Source: Pseudoxanthomonas sp. (GTDB lineage Bacteria; Pseudomonadota; Gammaproteobacteria; Xanthomonadales; Xanthomonadaceae). From it: DNA of 64,000 nt. This document shows positions 43,552-52,316 of the stretch, piece by piece (position 1 is the first letter of the stretch; the number at the start of each line of letters is the position of its first letter). The DNA lies in assembly GCF_027498035.1 (NCBI RefSeq), contig NZ_CP114978.1, positions 62,001 to 126,000 of the forward strand, given 5' to 3'. The notes below the pieces were generated by a model. That model saw nothing but the letters and a program-made list of their open reading frames with translations. It did not search any database and was not told the DNA's origin. A program made the translations under genes and the position numbers.

Positions 43552-46500
43552 ATGACCCGTCGAGTCAGTCTCTCCAACGTCTTCATCCGCCGGCCCATCG
43601 GCACCTCGCTGCTGGCCGTGGGTCTGTTCGTCATCGGCGCGATGTGCTACCTGCGCCTGGGCGTGGCGGCGCTGCCGTCGTTGAGCATTCCGGTGATCTT
43701 CGTCCAGGCCAGCCAGTCCGGCGCCGACGCCAGCACCATGGCCTCGACCGTGACCGCGCCGCTGGAGCGTCGCCTGGGCCAGGTGCCGGGCATCGAGTCG
43801 ATGCGCTCCAACAGTTCCGAAGGCCGCTCGATGGTCTTCCTGAGCTTCGATTCCAGCCGCAACGTGGACTCCGCGGCACAGGACGTGGCCGCCGCACTCA
43901 GTGCCGCCAGCGCCGACCTGCCGTCGGGAATGGCCACGCCCAACTACCAGAAGGCCAACCCCAACGACGATCCGCTGATCGCGATGGCGCTGACCTCCGA
44001 TACCCAGTCGGCGGCCGACCTGTACAACCTGGCCGATTCATTGCTGGCCCAGCGCCTGCGCCAGGTCACCGGCGTGGCTTCGGTCGACATCGCCGGTGCG
44101 TCCACGCCAGCGGTACGCGTGGACGTGAACCTGCGCGCGCTCAATGCCATGGGCCTGTCGCCCGACGACCTGCGCAACGCGATGCGTGCGGCCAACGTGG
44201 TCTCGCCGACCGGCTTCCTGGCCGACGGCAAGACGACCATGGCGGTGATCGTCAACGACTCGGTGCGCAAGGCGGCCGACTTCGCCAACCTGGCCATCTC
44301 CAGCCAGAACGGCGTGACTGTGCGCCTGAAAGACGTGGCCAACGTCTACGACGGCCAGCAGGATGCCTACCAGGCCGCATGGTTCAACAAGAAGCCCGCG
44401 GTGGTGATGTACACCTTCATCCGCAGTGGCGCCAACGTGGTCGAGACCGTCGACCGCATCCGCGCCCAGCTGCCGCTGCTGGAGGAATACCTGCCGCCGG
44501 GCACCAAGCTGACCCCGTACTACGACCGCACCCCGACCATCCGAGCCTCGTTGCACGAAGTCGAGATCACCCTGTTGATCAGCCTGGCGATGGTGGTGCT
44601 GGTGATGGCGCTGTTCCTGCGCCGGCTGGCGCCGACCCTGATCGCCACGGTCACCGTGCCGCTGTCGCTGGCCGGTGCGGCGGTGGTGATGTACACGCTG
44701 GGCTACACGCTCAACAACCTGAGCCTGCTGGCGCTGGTGATTGCGATTGGTTTCGTGGTCGACGATGCGATCGTGGTGATCGAAAACATCATGCGCCACC
44801 TGGATGAGGGCATGTCGCGCATGGAGGCGGCGAAGGCTGGCGCGCGCGAGATCGGCTTCACCATCGTCTCGATCACCGCTTCGTTGATCGCGGTGTTCAT
44901 CCCGATCCTGTTCGCCACCGGCATGATCGGTGCGTTCTTCCGCGAGTTCACGATGACCCTGATCGCGGCCATCGCGGTCTCGGCGATCGTCTCCCTGACC
45001 CTGACCCCTACGCTGTGCAGCCGGTTCCTGTCAGCGCACGAGGAAGTGGCCGCGACCTCGCGGCTGGGCCGCTGGATCGACGGCGGCCATGCCTTGATGC
45101 TGCGCGTCTACACCGCGTGCCTGGATTTCAGCCTGCGCCATGCGCTGTTGCTGTCGCTGACGCCGTTGATCCTGATCGGCCTGACGATCTTCCTGTTCGG
45201 CAAGGTCAAGTCCGGCAGCTTCCCGCCGCAGGACACCGGCCTGATCTGGGGCCGCGCGCAGTCCAGCGCCACGGTGTCCTTCGCCGATATGAAAAAGCGC
45301 CAGGAGCGCATCACCGACATGCTGCTGGCCGACCCGGCGGTGAAGGTGGTGGGTGTGAGGCTGGGCTCGAGCCGGCAGGGCTCCAGTGCCTCGTTCAACA
45401 TCGAACTGAAGCCGCATGCGGATGGTCGGCGCGAGAGCACCAGCGACGTGGTGGCCCGCCTGAGCACCAAGGCCGACAAATACCCGGACCTGCAATTGCG
45501 CCTGCGAGCGGTGCAGGACCTGCCCAGCGACGGCGGCGGTGGCACCAACCAGGGCGCCCAGTACGAAAAATCGCTGCAGAGCAACAACCTGGAGGAACTC
45601 GAGTACTGGCTGCCCAAGGTGGTGACCGAACTGAAGAAGAATCCAAAATTCAAGGACGTGGCCAGCGATGTGGAAGAGGGCGGCCTGCGCCAGAACATCG
45701 TGATCGACCGGGAAAAGGCCGCGCGCCTGGGCATCTCCATCGGCAGTATCGACGGCGCGTTGTATGGCGCCTTCGGCCAGCGGTCGGTGTCCACCATCTA
45801 TTCCGAGCTCAACCAGTACTCGGTGGTGGTCAATGCGTTGCCCAACCAGACCGCCACGCCGGCGCAGCTGGACACGGTGAAGTTGAAGACCACCAGTGGC
45901 GACATGGTGCCGCTGAGTGCCATCGCCAGGCAGGTTGACGGCCTGGCGCCCTCGCAGATCACCCATCTGAACCAGTACACGGTGATGGACCTGAGCTACA
46001 ACCTGGCGCCCGGGGTGAGCACGGGCGAGGCCGATGCCATCTTCAAGTCGGTGGTCGAAGGCATGCGCATGCCGGGCGACATCAAGATCGCCGAGGACTC
46101 CGGTTGGGGCGCGCAGCTCAACCCGACCTCGATGCTGCTGCTGGTGCTGGCGGCGATCCTGACCGTCTACATCGTGCTGGGCATGTTGTACGAAAACCTC
46201 GTGCATCCGGTGACCATCCTGTCCACGCTGCCGGCCGCAGGCGTGGGCGCGCTGCTGGCGCTGGTGGTGACCAATACCGAGCTGTCGGTGATCTCGATGA
46301 TCGCGCTGGTGCTGCTGATCGGCATCGTCAAGAAGAACGCGATCATGATGATCGACTTCGCCCTGGTGGCACAGCGCGAGCACGGCCTGTCGCCGCTGGA
46401 GGCCGCGCGCGAGGCATCGATCGTGCGCTTCCGTCCGATCATGATGACCACCATGGTCGCGTTGCTGGCCGCGTTGCCGATTGCCATCGGCCTGGGCGAG

Positions 46501-46695
46501 GGCTCCGAATTGCGGCGTCCGCTGGGCATCGCGATGATCGGCGGCCTGCTGTTCTCGCAGAGCCTGACCCTGCTCAGCACGCCGGCGTTGTACGTGATCT
46601 TCTCCTGCCTGCAGCAGCACTGGCGCAGCTGGCGCGCGCGTCGTCGCGAGAAGAAGCTCGCGCGCCGCCGTACGCAGGCGACATCGGCTGGCTGA
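43552..46695 (+). CDS. mdtC: RND efflux pump permease subunit (MdtC-like)
   Basis: A 1047-residue HAE1-family transporter, 37 bases after the mdtB-like gene. It shows SNVFIRRPIGTSLLAVGLF at the start, AIGFVVDDAIVVIENIMRHL in TM4 and IALVLLIGIVKKNAIMMIDF near residue 920. The C-terminal tail is Arg/Lys-rich. The ATG at 43552 gives the family N-terminus; the frame upstream overlaps the previous gene. With MdtA and MdtB homologues it should form a tripartite pump. The outer-membrane channel gene is not in the window, so it would use a shared TolC/OprM-type protein. Confidence 0.92.
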   Translation: MTRRVSLSNVFIRRPIGTSLLAVGLFVIGAMCYLRLGVAALPSLSIPVIFVQASQSGADASTMASTVTAPLERRLGQVPGIESMRSNSSEGRSMVFLSFDSSRNVDSAAQDVAAALSAASADLPSGMATPNYQKANPNDDPLIAMALTSDTQSAADLYNLADSLLAQRLRQVTGVASVDIAGASTPAVRVDVNLRALNAMGLSPDDLRNAMRAANVVSPTGFLADGKTTMAVIVNDSVRKAADFANLAISSQNGVTVRLKDVANVYDGQQDAYQAAWFNKKPAVVMYTFIRSGANVVETVDRIRAQLPLLEEYLPPGTKLTPYYDRTPTIRASLHEVEITLLISLAMVVLVMALFLRRLAPTLIATVTVPLSLAGAAVVMYTLGYTLNNLSLLALVIAIGFVVDDAIVVIENIMRHLDEGMSRMEAAKAGAREIGFTIVSITASLIAVFIPILFATGMIGAFFREFTMTLIAAIAVSAIVSLTLTPTLCSRFLSAHEEVAATSRLGRWIDGGHALMLRVYTACLDFSLRHALLLSLTPLILIGLTIFLFGKVKSGSFPPQDTGLIWGRAQSSATVSFADMKKRQERITDMLLADPAVKVVGVRLGSSRQGSSASFNIELKPHADGRRESTSDVVARLSTKADKYPDLQLRLRAVQDLPSDGGGGTNQGAQYEKSLQSNNLEELEYWLPKVVTELKKNPKFKDVASDVEEGGLRQNIVIDREKAARLGISIGSIDGALYGAFGQRSVSTIYSELNQYSVVVNALPNQTATPAQLDTVKLKTTSGDMVPLSAIARQVDGLAPSQITHLNQYTVMDLSYNLAPGVSTGEADAIFKSVVEGMRMPGDIKIAEDSGWGAQLNPTSMLLLVLAAILTVYIVLGMLYENLVHPVTILSTLPAAGVGALLALVVTNTELSVISMIALVLLIGIVKKNAIMMIDFALVAQREHGLSPLEAAREASIVRFRPIMMTTMVALLAALPIAIGLGEGSELRRPLGIAMIGGLLFSQSLTLLSTPALYVIFSCLQQHWRSWRARRREKKLARRRTQATSAG

Positions 46696-46878
46696 TCGCA
46701 GGCCGGTGTCGCTGTAGCTCGACGTCGTCGCGGCCACGCGCGATGTCCGGGCCGGTGAATGCCGTGGCCTGGTGCGCCAGGATCGCGGCCGGGCCGTGCG
46801 CGCGGCATTCAAGAATCTGCAATGCGCCGCGTGCAGACTCGGTGGCACAGGGGCGGTTCGTCATCCATGGAGTCCGCA

Positions 46879-47223
46879 ATGAACGCCATCGTCAATGCCC
46901 GGCTGCCGCGGCTGTTCATCGATATCGAGGTCGAGCGCGACTACTGGCAGGACTGGTACCACAACCTGCCGGGTGCGACCGTGGCGCGCGGCTTTGCCGC
47001 TTACTGGCCGGTGATCGGCGCGGTCTACGACATCTACATCAATCATCCTGGCTGGGATTCGGACCGCGCCCAGGCGCGCTACGCGCTGTGCGCGGCGGTG
47101 CAGTTGCAGAACCTGAGCGATCGCGAAGCCAGCGAGGTGTTCTCGCAGGTCTGGGGCCGGATCAGCGGCGAACGGCTGGGCCGCGCCGCGCTGGAGCGGG
47201 TGGCGCGGCCGTACGCGGCGTAG
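46879..47223 (+). CDS. hypothetical small protein, function unknown
   Basis: A 114-residue soluble protein with no signal peptide or membrane segment. It is rich in aromatic residues in the first half (DYWQDWYHNLPGATVARGF, YWPVIGAVYDIYINHPGW) and ends with a helical part (REASEVFSQVWGRIS, ALERVARPYAA). GGAG lies 6 bases before the ATG at 46879; an ATG four codons earlier is also possible. I recognise no family. Composition and codon use match the neighbours. It follows the mdtC-like gene by 183 bases, in which I see nothing recognisable, and a REP cluster follows it. Confidence 0.6.
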   Translation: MNAIVNARLPRLFIDIEVERDYWQDWYHNLPGATVARGFAAYWPVIGAVYDIYINHPGWDSDRAQARYALCAAVQLQNLSDREASEVFSQVWGRISGERLGRAALERVARPYAA

Positions 47224-47260
47224 TGATGCCCGCAGCCAGCCTGGCGCTCGCGACCAGCCT

Positions 47261-47426
47261 GTAGAGCGGAGCTTGCTCCGCTGGGGCTTTCCTCGTGACC
47301 CGGACGGAGAGCAGCGCAGCAAGCTGCGCTCTACATGGGTGCTGCGATGACCTGAACGGGGAGCAGCGGAGCAAGCTCCGCTCTACAAGGGCGTTGGAGA
47401 AGAGCAGCGCAGCAAGCTACGCGCTA
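47261..47426. repeat. cluster of four REP-like GTAG palindromes
   Basis: One forward unit (47261-47282, GTAG head, GCGGAGC-TT-GCTCCGC fold) is followed by three units in reverse orientation ending in CTAC at 47334, 47386 and 47426. Spacers are about 26, 26 and 14 bases. Two unit types alternate: GCGGAGC and GCGCAGC stems. Same family as the pair at 11092-11185. The cluster sits between the convergent 3' ends of the unknown gene and psd, a usual place for REP sequences. Confidence 0.85.
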
Positions 47427-47448
47427 CAGGGCGCTGCCTCGCGCGGCG

Positions 47449-48291
47449 CTACGTCAACCGTGCCAGTGGCTGGCCCAGGCGCACCGGGGTTTCCGGGCCC
47501 AGGTTTGATGCCAGGCTGGCGACGCCCGGCGGCAGCAGCACGATCACGGTGGAGCCGTAGTTGAAGCGTGCCATTTCGCCGAAGCGCTCCAGCACGATGC
47601 CCTGGCCGCGGTAGTCCTTGCGGGTGATGCGGGTGCCGTATTCAGGGATCTCGACGCCGCTCCAGACCGTTTCCACGCCCGAGACCAGCATCGCGCCGAC
47701 CATCACGCAGGCCATCGGCCCGAAGTCGGTGTCGAAATGGCACACCAGCCGCTCGTTGCGCGCGAACAGGCCCTGCACGTTGGCCACTGCATCGGTGCCC
47801 ACGCTGAAGAGGCGGCCCGGCACGTGCACGGTTTCGCGCAGCGTGCCGGACCAGGGCATGTGCACGCGGTGGTAGTCGCGCGGCGACAGGTACACCGTGG
47901 CGTAGCTGCCGTGTTCGAACGGCGCGGCGTCGGCTTCGCTGCCCAGCAGCGCGCCGGCGGTAAAGTGTTTGCCCTTGGCCTGGAAGATGCGGCCCGATTC
48001 GATCGACCCGCATTGACTGATGTGGCCATCGGCCGGCATCAGCAGGCTGCGCGGGTCCGGGTCGGGCATGCGCGCGCCGGGCTTCAGGGCGCGGGTGAAG
48101 AACGCATTGAAGGTCGGGTAGGCGGTCGGGTCGGGTTGTGCCGCCTCGGCCAGGTTCACGTTGAACTTGGCCACGACCGTGTCGATGATCCGCTGCTTGA
48201 TCGCCGGATTGTCCGAGTAGGCCAGCCTGCGTGCGAGTGAGGACAGCAGCCGGTGCGGCAAGGCGTAGGTGAGCGTGGTGACCAGGCTCAC
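47449..48291 (-). CDS. psd: phosphatidylserine decarboxylase proenzyme
   Basis: Psd makes phosphatidylethanolamine from phosphatidylserine at the inner membrane. The 280-residue proenzyme has TFNAFFTRALKPGARM, MPADGHISQCG, SPRDYHRVHMPWSGTL with conserved His, and the self-cleavage site Gly-Ser247 in FNYGSTVIVLLPPG, which yields the pyruvoyl group. E. coli Psd has LGST at this site; here Leu is replaced by Tyr. The start overlaps the end of the SCO-family gene by four bases (ATGA), so the two are coupled. Confidence 0.95.
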   Translation of the reverse strand: MSLVTTLTYALPHRLLSSLARRLAYSDNPAIKQRIIDTVVAKFNVNLAEAAQPDPTAYPTFNAFFTRALKPGARMPDPDPRSLLMPADGHISQCGSIESGRIFQAKGKHFTAGALLGSEADAAPFEHGSYATVYLSPRDYHRVHMPWSGTLRETVHVPGRLFSVGTDAVANVQGLFARNERLVCHFDTDFGPMACVMVGAMLVSGVETVWSGVEIPEYGTRITRKDYRGQGIVLERFGEMARFNYGSTVIVLLPPGVASLASNLGPETPVRLGQPLARLT

Positions 48292-48944
48292 TTGGTCATC
48301 GCCTGGGTGAGTTTCAGCAGGTCGCTGCCGATCAGTTCGGGCTGGAATGGCGGCTGGATGATGCCGGCCATGCGGCCCTGTGGGTCGAGCACGACGATCT
48401 GTGCGGAATGGTCCATGGAATAGTCCTGGGGGTTCTCTTTGAAGTGCTCACCGGGCGCCTTGACGAACACCAGGCTCAGCGACTTGGCGAACTGCTCAAG
48501 CGCCGGGATGTCGGCCGTGGCGGCGAGCGTGTCGGGATGGAAAGCGTGCGCATATTCGCCGACCTTGGCCGGCGTGTCGCGCTCGGGATCGATCGAAACG
48601 AACAGCACGCGCGGGCGCAGGGTGTCTGACAGGCCGGCCCACTGCTTCTGCGCCTGGGCCAGCTGGGCCAGGGTGGTGGGGCACACGTCCGGGCAATAGG
48701 TGAAGCCCAGGAACACCAGCGTCCAGTGGCCGCGCAGTTCGCCCTGGGTCAGCTGGGTGCCATCGGACTGGCGCAGCGAAAACTCCGGCAACGGCCGTGG
48801 CGTGGGCAACAAGGTCACCGTCTGGGTCGCCGGCCACTGCGTGTGGCCGGTCCTGGAGGGTCCCAGCAGCTTGTTGGCCGCCAGCACGCCCAGGACGGCG
48901 GCGATTGCAATCAACAGTGCGACACCGAGGGTGCGTTTGGGCAT
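48288..48944 (-). CDS. SCO1/SenC family copper-binding protein
   Basis: A 218-residue protein with one N-terminal membrane anchor (LGVALLIAIAAVLGVLAANKLL) and a periplasmic thioredoxin-like domain. The copper site is FTYCPDVCPTTL (CxxxC) near residue 90, and the distal His is in YSMDHSAQIVV near 180. SCO proteins deliver copper to cytochrome oxidase or act in thiol-redox control. No oxidase genes are in the window. The ATG at 48944 directly precedes the anchor. It is divergent from prmB. Confidence 0.9.
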   Translation of the reverse strand: MPKRTLGVALLIAIAAVLGVLAANKLLGPSRTGHTQWPATQTVTLLPTPRPLPEFSLRQSDGTQLTQGELRGHWTLVFLGFTYCPDVCPTTLAQLAQAQKQWAGLSDTLRPRVLFVSIDPERDTPAKVGEYAHAFHPDTLAATADIPALEQFAKSLSLVFVKAPGEHFKENPQDYSMDHSAQIVVLDPQGRMAGIIQPPFQPELIGSDLLKLTQAMTK

Positions 48945-49026
48945 TTTTCCGTTTCCAGTGCAACGAAGGACCATGATACCGGGCCGTCCCTTTATAATCG
49001 GCGGCCGTCTTCTTCCGTTGTCGTCC

Positions 49027-49956
49027 ATGCCTGCCGACGCAGCCAACGCCCTGCACACCATCATCGACCTGATCCGTTACGGCGCCAGCCGGTTCAACGC
49101 GGCCGGGTTGACCTTCGGCCACAGCCACGACAACGCGCTGGATGAAGCTACCGCGCTGGTCCTGCACACGCTGCACCTGCCGCCGGACATCGGTCCGGCC
49201 TACGGCCAGGCGCGCCTGGTGCCGGAAGAAAAAGAAGCGATCCTGGCGTTGATCGAGCGCCGCGTGGCCGAGCGCGTGCCGGTCGCCTACCTGACCGGCG
49301 AGGCCTGGTTCGCCGGCCTGAGCTTCAAGAGTGACAGTCGCGCCCTGGTGCCGCGCTCGCCGATCGCCGAGCTGATCGAGTCCGGCTTCGAGCCGTGGCT
49401 GGCCGGCCGCGACGTGCATCGCGCGCTGGACCTGTGCACCGGTTCGGGCTGCATCGCCATCGCCATGGGCCACTACAACCCGGACTGGCAGGTCGACGGT
49501 GCCGACATCAGCGACGATGCGCTGGCGCTGGCACGCGAGAACAAGGCGCGCCTGCTCGCCGACAACGTCGAACTGGTCAAGTCCGACCTGTTCAACGGGC
49601 TGGCTGGCCGCCATTACGACCTGATCGTCACCAACCCGCCGTACGTCACCAACGACGAGACCGACGCGCTGCCGCAGGAATATTCCTACGAGCCGGAGCT
49701 GGGCCTGCGCGCGGGCGACGACGGCCTGGACCTGGTCCTGAAGATCCTGCGCGACGCGCCGATCCACCTGCACGAGGACGGCCTGCTGATCTGCGAAGTG
49801 GGCGAGTCCGAACAGCACCTGATCAAGCTGCTGCCGGAAGTGGATTTCGCCTGGGTCGAGTTCAAGGTCGGCCAGATGGGCATCTTCGCGGTCGAATGCC
49901 GCGAGTTGATCGCCCACAGCGCACGCATCACCGAGCTGGCAGCGCAACGTCCATGA
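49027..49956 (+). CDS. prmB: 50S ribosomal protein L3 N(5)-glutamine methyltransferase
   Basis: PrmB methylates a glutamine of ribosomal protein L3. The 309-residue protein has an N-terminal helical domain and an S-adenosylmethionine-dependent methyltransferase domain with ALDLCTGSGCIAIAMG (about residues 137-152), GADISDDALALA and the catalytic NPPY motif in DLIVTNPPYVTNDE (about 198-211). The HSHDNALDEATALVLHTLHL segment near residue 35 separates PrmB from PrmC. The ATG at 49027 was chosen from homology. Its stop overlaps aroC by four bases, and prmB-aroC is a common gammaproteobacterial pair. Confidence 0.94.
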   Translation: MPADAANALHTIIDLIRYGASRFNAAGLTFGHSHDNALDEATALVLHTLHLPPDIGPAYGQARLVPEEKEAILALIERRVAERVPVAYLTGEAWFAGLSFKSDSRALVPRSPIAELIESGFEPWLAGRDVHRALDLCTGSGCIAIAMGHYNPDWQVDGADISDDALALARENKARLLADNVELVKSDLFNGLAGRHYDLIVTNPPYVTNDETDALPQEYSYEPELGLRAGDDGLDLVLKILRDAPIHLHEDGLLICEVGESEQHLIKLLPEVDFAWVEFKVGQMGIFAVECRELIAHSARITELAAQRP

Positions 49957-51044
49957 GTTCCAACAGCTTCGGCAAGCTGCTGACCGTCACCACCTTCGGC
50001 GAGTCCCATGGGCCGGCGATCGGTTGCGTGGTCGATGGCTGTCCGCCGGGGCTGGAACTGGACGCGGCCGAATTCGCCCACGACCTGCAGCGCCGCGCGA
50101 CCGGCAAGAGCCGGCATACCTCGGCGCGGCGCGAGGCTGACGAAATCGAGATCCTGTCCGGCGTCTATGAAGGCCGCACGACCGGGACGCCGATCGGTCT
50201 GCTGATCCGCAACACCGACCAGCGCAGCAAGGACTACACCAATATCGCCGCGCAGTTCCGTCCGGGACATGCCGACTACAGCTACTGGCAGAAGTACGGC
50301 ATCCGCGATCCGCGCGGCGGCGGGCGTTCGTCCGCACGCGAGACGACGATGCGCGTGGCCGCTGGCGTGATCGCCAAGAAGTGGCTTCTGCAGCGTTACG
50401 GCGTGACGGTGCGCGGCTTCCTGTCGCAGCTGGGCGAGATCAAGCCGCAGGGCTTCGACTGGAGCGTGGTCGAGGACAACCCGTTCTTCTGGCCGCATGC
50501 CGAACAGGTACCGGCGCTGGAGGAGTACATGGATGCGCTGCGCAAGTCCGGTGATTCGGTCGGTGCGCGCGTGGACGTGGTCGCCGAGGGCGTGCCGCCG
50601 GGCTGGGGCGAGCCGATCTACGGCAAGCTCGATGGCGACCTGGCCGCCGCGCTGATGAGCATCAATGCGGTCAAGGGCGTGGAAATCGGCGACGGCTTTG
50701 CCAGTGCGATGCAGAAGGGCACCGAACACCGCGACCTGATCACGCCCGACGGCTTCCTGAGCAACCACGCCGGTGGCATTCTCGGTGGTATCTCCACTGG
50801 CCAGGCGGTCACCGCGTCGATCGTGCTCAAGCCCACCTCCAGCCTGCGCCTGCCAGGTGCCACGGTCGACGTGGACGGCAAGGTCGTCGATGTCATCACC
50901 ACCGGCCGCCACGATCCGTGCGTCGGCATCCGTGCCACGCCGATCGCCGAGGCGATGGTCGCGCTGGTGCTGATGGACCAGGCGTTGCGCCACCGCGCGC
51001 AGTGCGGCGACGTGGGTGAAGTTTCCCCGCGGATTCCTGGGTGA
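49953..51044 (+). CDS. aroC: chorismate synthase
   Basis: AroC converts EPSP to chorismate, the branch point for aromatic amino acids, using reduced FMN. The 363-residue protein has the three family signatures: GESHGPAIGCVVDGCPPG near residue 17, the RGGGRSSARETTMRVAAG region near 125, and RHDPCVGIRATPIAEAMVALVL near 320. The start overlaps prmB. The following gene is a 2-hydroxyacid dehydrogenase 120 bases downstream. Confidence 0.97.
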   Translation: MSSNSFGKLLTVTTFGESHGPAIGCVVDGCPPGLELDAAEFAHDLQRRATGKSRHTSARREADEIEILSGVYEGRTTGTPIGLLIRNTDQRSKDYTNIAAQFRPGHADYSYWQKYGIRDPRGGGRSSARETTMRVAAGVIAKKWLLQRYGVTVRGFLSQLGEIKPQGFDWSVVEDNPFFWPHAEQVPALEEYMDALRKSGDSVGARVDVVAEGVPPGWGEPIYGKLDGDLAAALMSINAVKGVEIGDGFASAMQKGTEHRDLITPDGFLSNHAGGILGGISTGQAVTASIVLKPTSSLRLPGATVDVDGKVVDVITTGRHDPCVGIRATPIAEAMVALVLMDQALRHRAQCGDVGEVSPRIPG

Positions 51045-51164
51045 GCGGGGACGCGCCATGCGCGGCATGCCGCGCAGTCCACGCGAACGCCTGGCCAGGG
51101 ATGGCCGGGCCGGTGCCGCCGGTGTGCGAATGTCGTGGCAGGGATGGCAGCGTGGAGGCCCGTG

Positions 51165-52214
51165 ATGTCGGCTAAGCCCCGCGTCTGGGTCAGCCAGCCG
51201 TTGTTCGACGACATCGTCGAACAGCTGGCTGAGCATTTCGAACTGAGTTGCGAAACGCAGGTGCGCAGCTATTCCTCCGATGAACTGGCCGAGCACCTGT
51301 CGCCGCTGGACGGCGCGCTGGTCACGCTCAACGAGCGCATCAGTGCGGCCGAGATCGCCAGCGCCCGCAACCTGCGTGCTGTCGCCAATGTCGGCGTGGG
51401 CTACAACAACCTGGACCTGGGCGCGCTGAGCGCGGCCGGGGTCGTCGCCACCAACACGCCTGACGTGTTGACCGAAACCACGGCCGACCTGGGCTTCGCC
51501 CTGCTGATGGCCACCGCGCGTCGCATCACCGAGGCCGAAGCCTTCCTGCGCGACGGCCAGTGGGGCGCCTGGTCGTTCACCACGCTGCTGGGCGCGGACC
51601 TGCACGGCAGCACCCTGGGCATCCTGGGCATGGGCCGGATCGGCCAGGCCATCGCCCGGCGCGCGCGCGGCTTCGGCATGCGCGTGGTCTACCACAACCG
51701 CTCGCAGCTCAAGCCGGAGGTGGAAGCCGAAGTCGGTGCGTCCTACGTCGGCTTCGATGAACTGCTCGCCTCGTCCGACCACCTGGTGCTGGTGCTGCCG
51801 TATACGCCGGCCTCGCTTCATCTGATCAATGCCGAGGCGCTGGCGAAGATGAAGCCGAGCGCCACGCTGGTGAACATCGCCCGCGGCGGCATCATCGACG
51901 AACTCGCCCTGGCCGATGCGCTGGCCAACGGCCGCCTGGCCGGTGCCGGCCTGGATGTCTTCGAAGGCGAACCCAAGGTGCGCCCGGAGCTGCTGGCCCT
52001 GAAGAACGTGGTGCTGACCCCGCACATCGGCAGCGCCAGTCTGGCGACGCGCCGGGCCATGGTCCAGCTGGCCGTGGACAACCTGATCGCCGCGATGGGC
52101 ATCGGCCCCAATGCCGGCAATCCGCCCAGTCTGCTCAACGTCGACGCGATCAAAACCGCCAACACCGGCGGTACGACCGTGGGCGATAAAAAAACCACCG
52201 CGACCAAACGATAG
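51165..52214 (+). CDS. D-2-hydroxyacid dehydrogenase (glyoxylate/hydroxypyruvate reductase type)
   Basis: A 349-residue NAD(P)-dependent dehydrogenase. The catalytic domain begins KPRVWVSQPLFDDIVEQL, the nucleotide fold has LGILGMGRIGQAIARRA near residue 150, and VNIARGGIIDE and LTPHIGSAS carry the catalytic Arg/His region. The Arg after GMGRIG fits GhrB-type enzymes that reduce glyoxylate or hydroxypyruvate. The C-terminus adds a Thr/Lys-rich tail (GGTTVGDKKTTATKR) beyond the family's usual end. The ATG at 51165 has GGAGG seven bases upstream. The physiological substrate is inferred. Confidence 0.88.
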   Translation: MSAKPRVWVSQPLFDDIVEQLAEHFELSCETQVRSYSSDELAEHLSPLDGALVTLNERISAAEIASARNLRAVANVGVGYNNLDLGALSAAGVVATNTPDVLTETTADLGFALLMATARRITEAEAFLRDGQWGAWSFTTLLGADLHGSTLGILGMGRIGQAIARRARGFGMRVVYHNRSQLKPEVEAEVGASYVGFDELLASSDHLVLVLPYTPASLHLINAEALAKMKPSATLVNIARGGIIDELALADALANGRLAGAGLDVFEGEPKVRPELLALKNVVLTPHIGSASLATRRAMVQLAVDNLIAAMGIGPNAGNPPSLLNVDAIKTANTGGTTVGDKKTTATKR

Positions 52215-52316
52215 GGAGCCTTCCGCACGCACACCACCCGCGAAAGGTTCCCCGAACCCAAGCCCCGTGTGCCGCGCGTTTTTCCTGATCCAACCTCTTT
52301 CGAAGAAGACACTCCC

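Noticed and set aside
46574..46879. Minus-strand open frame between the mdtC-like gene and the small unknown gene
   Set aside because: Half of it overlaps the mdtC-like coding region and its composition looks like a frame shadow; no ribosome site or domain.
47224..47448. CRISPR array
   Set aside because: The repeats are palindromic, vary in sequence and orientation and have no uniform spacers; they are REP elements.
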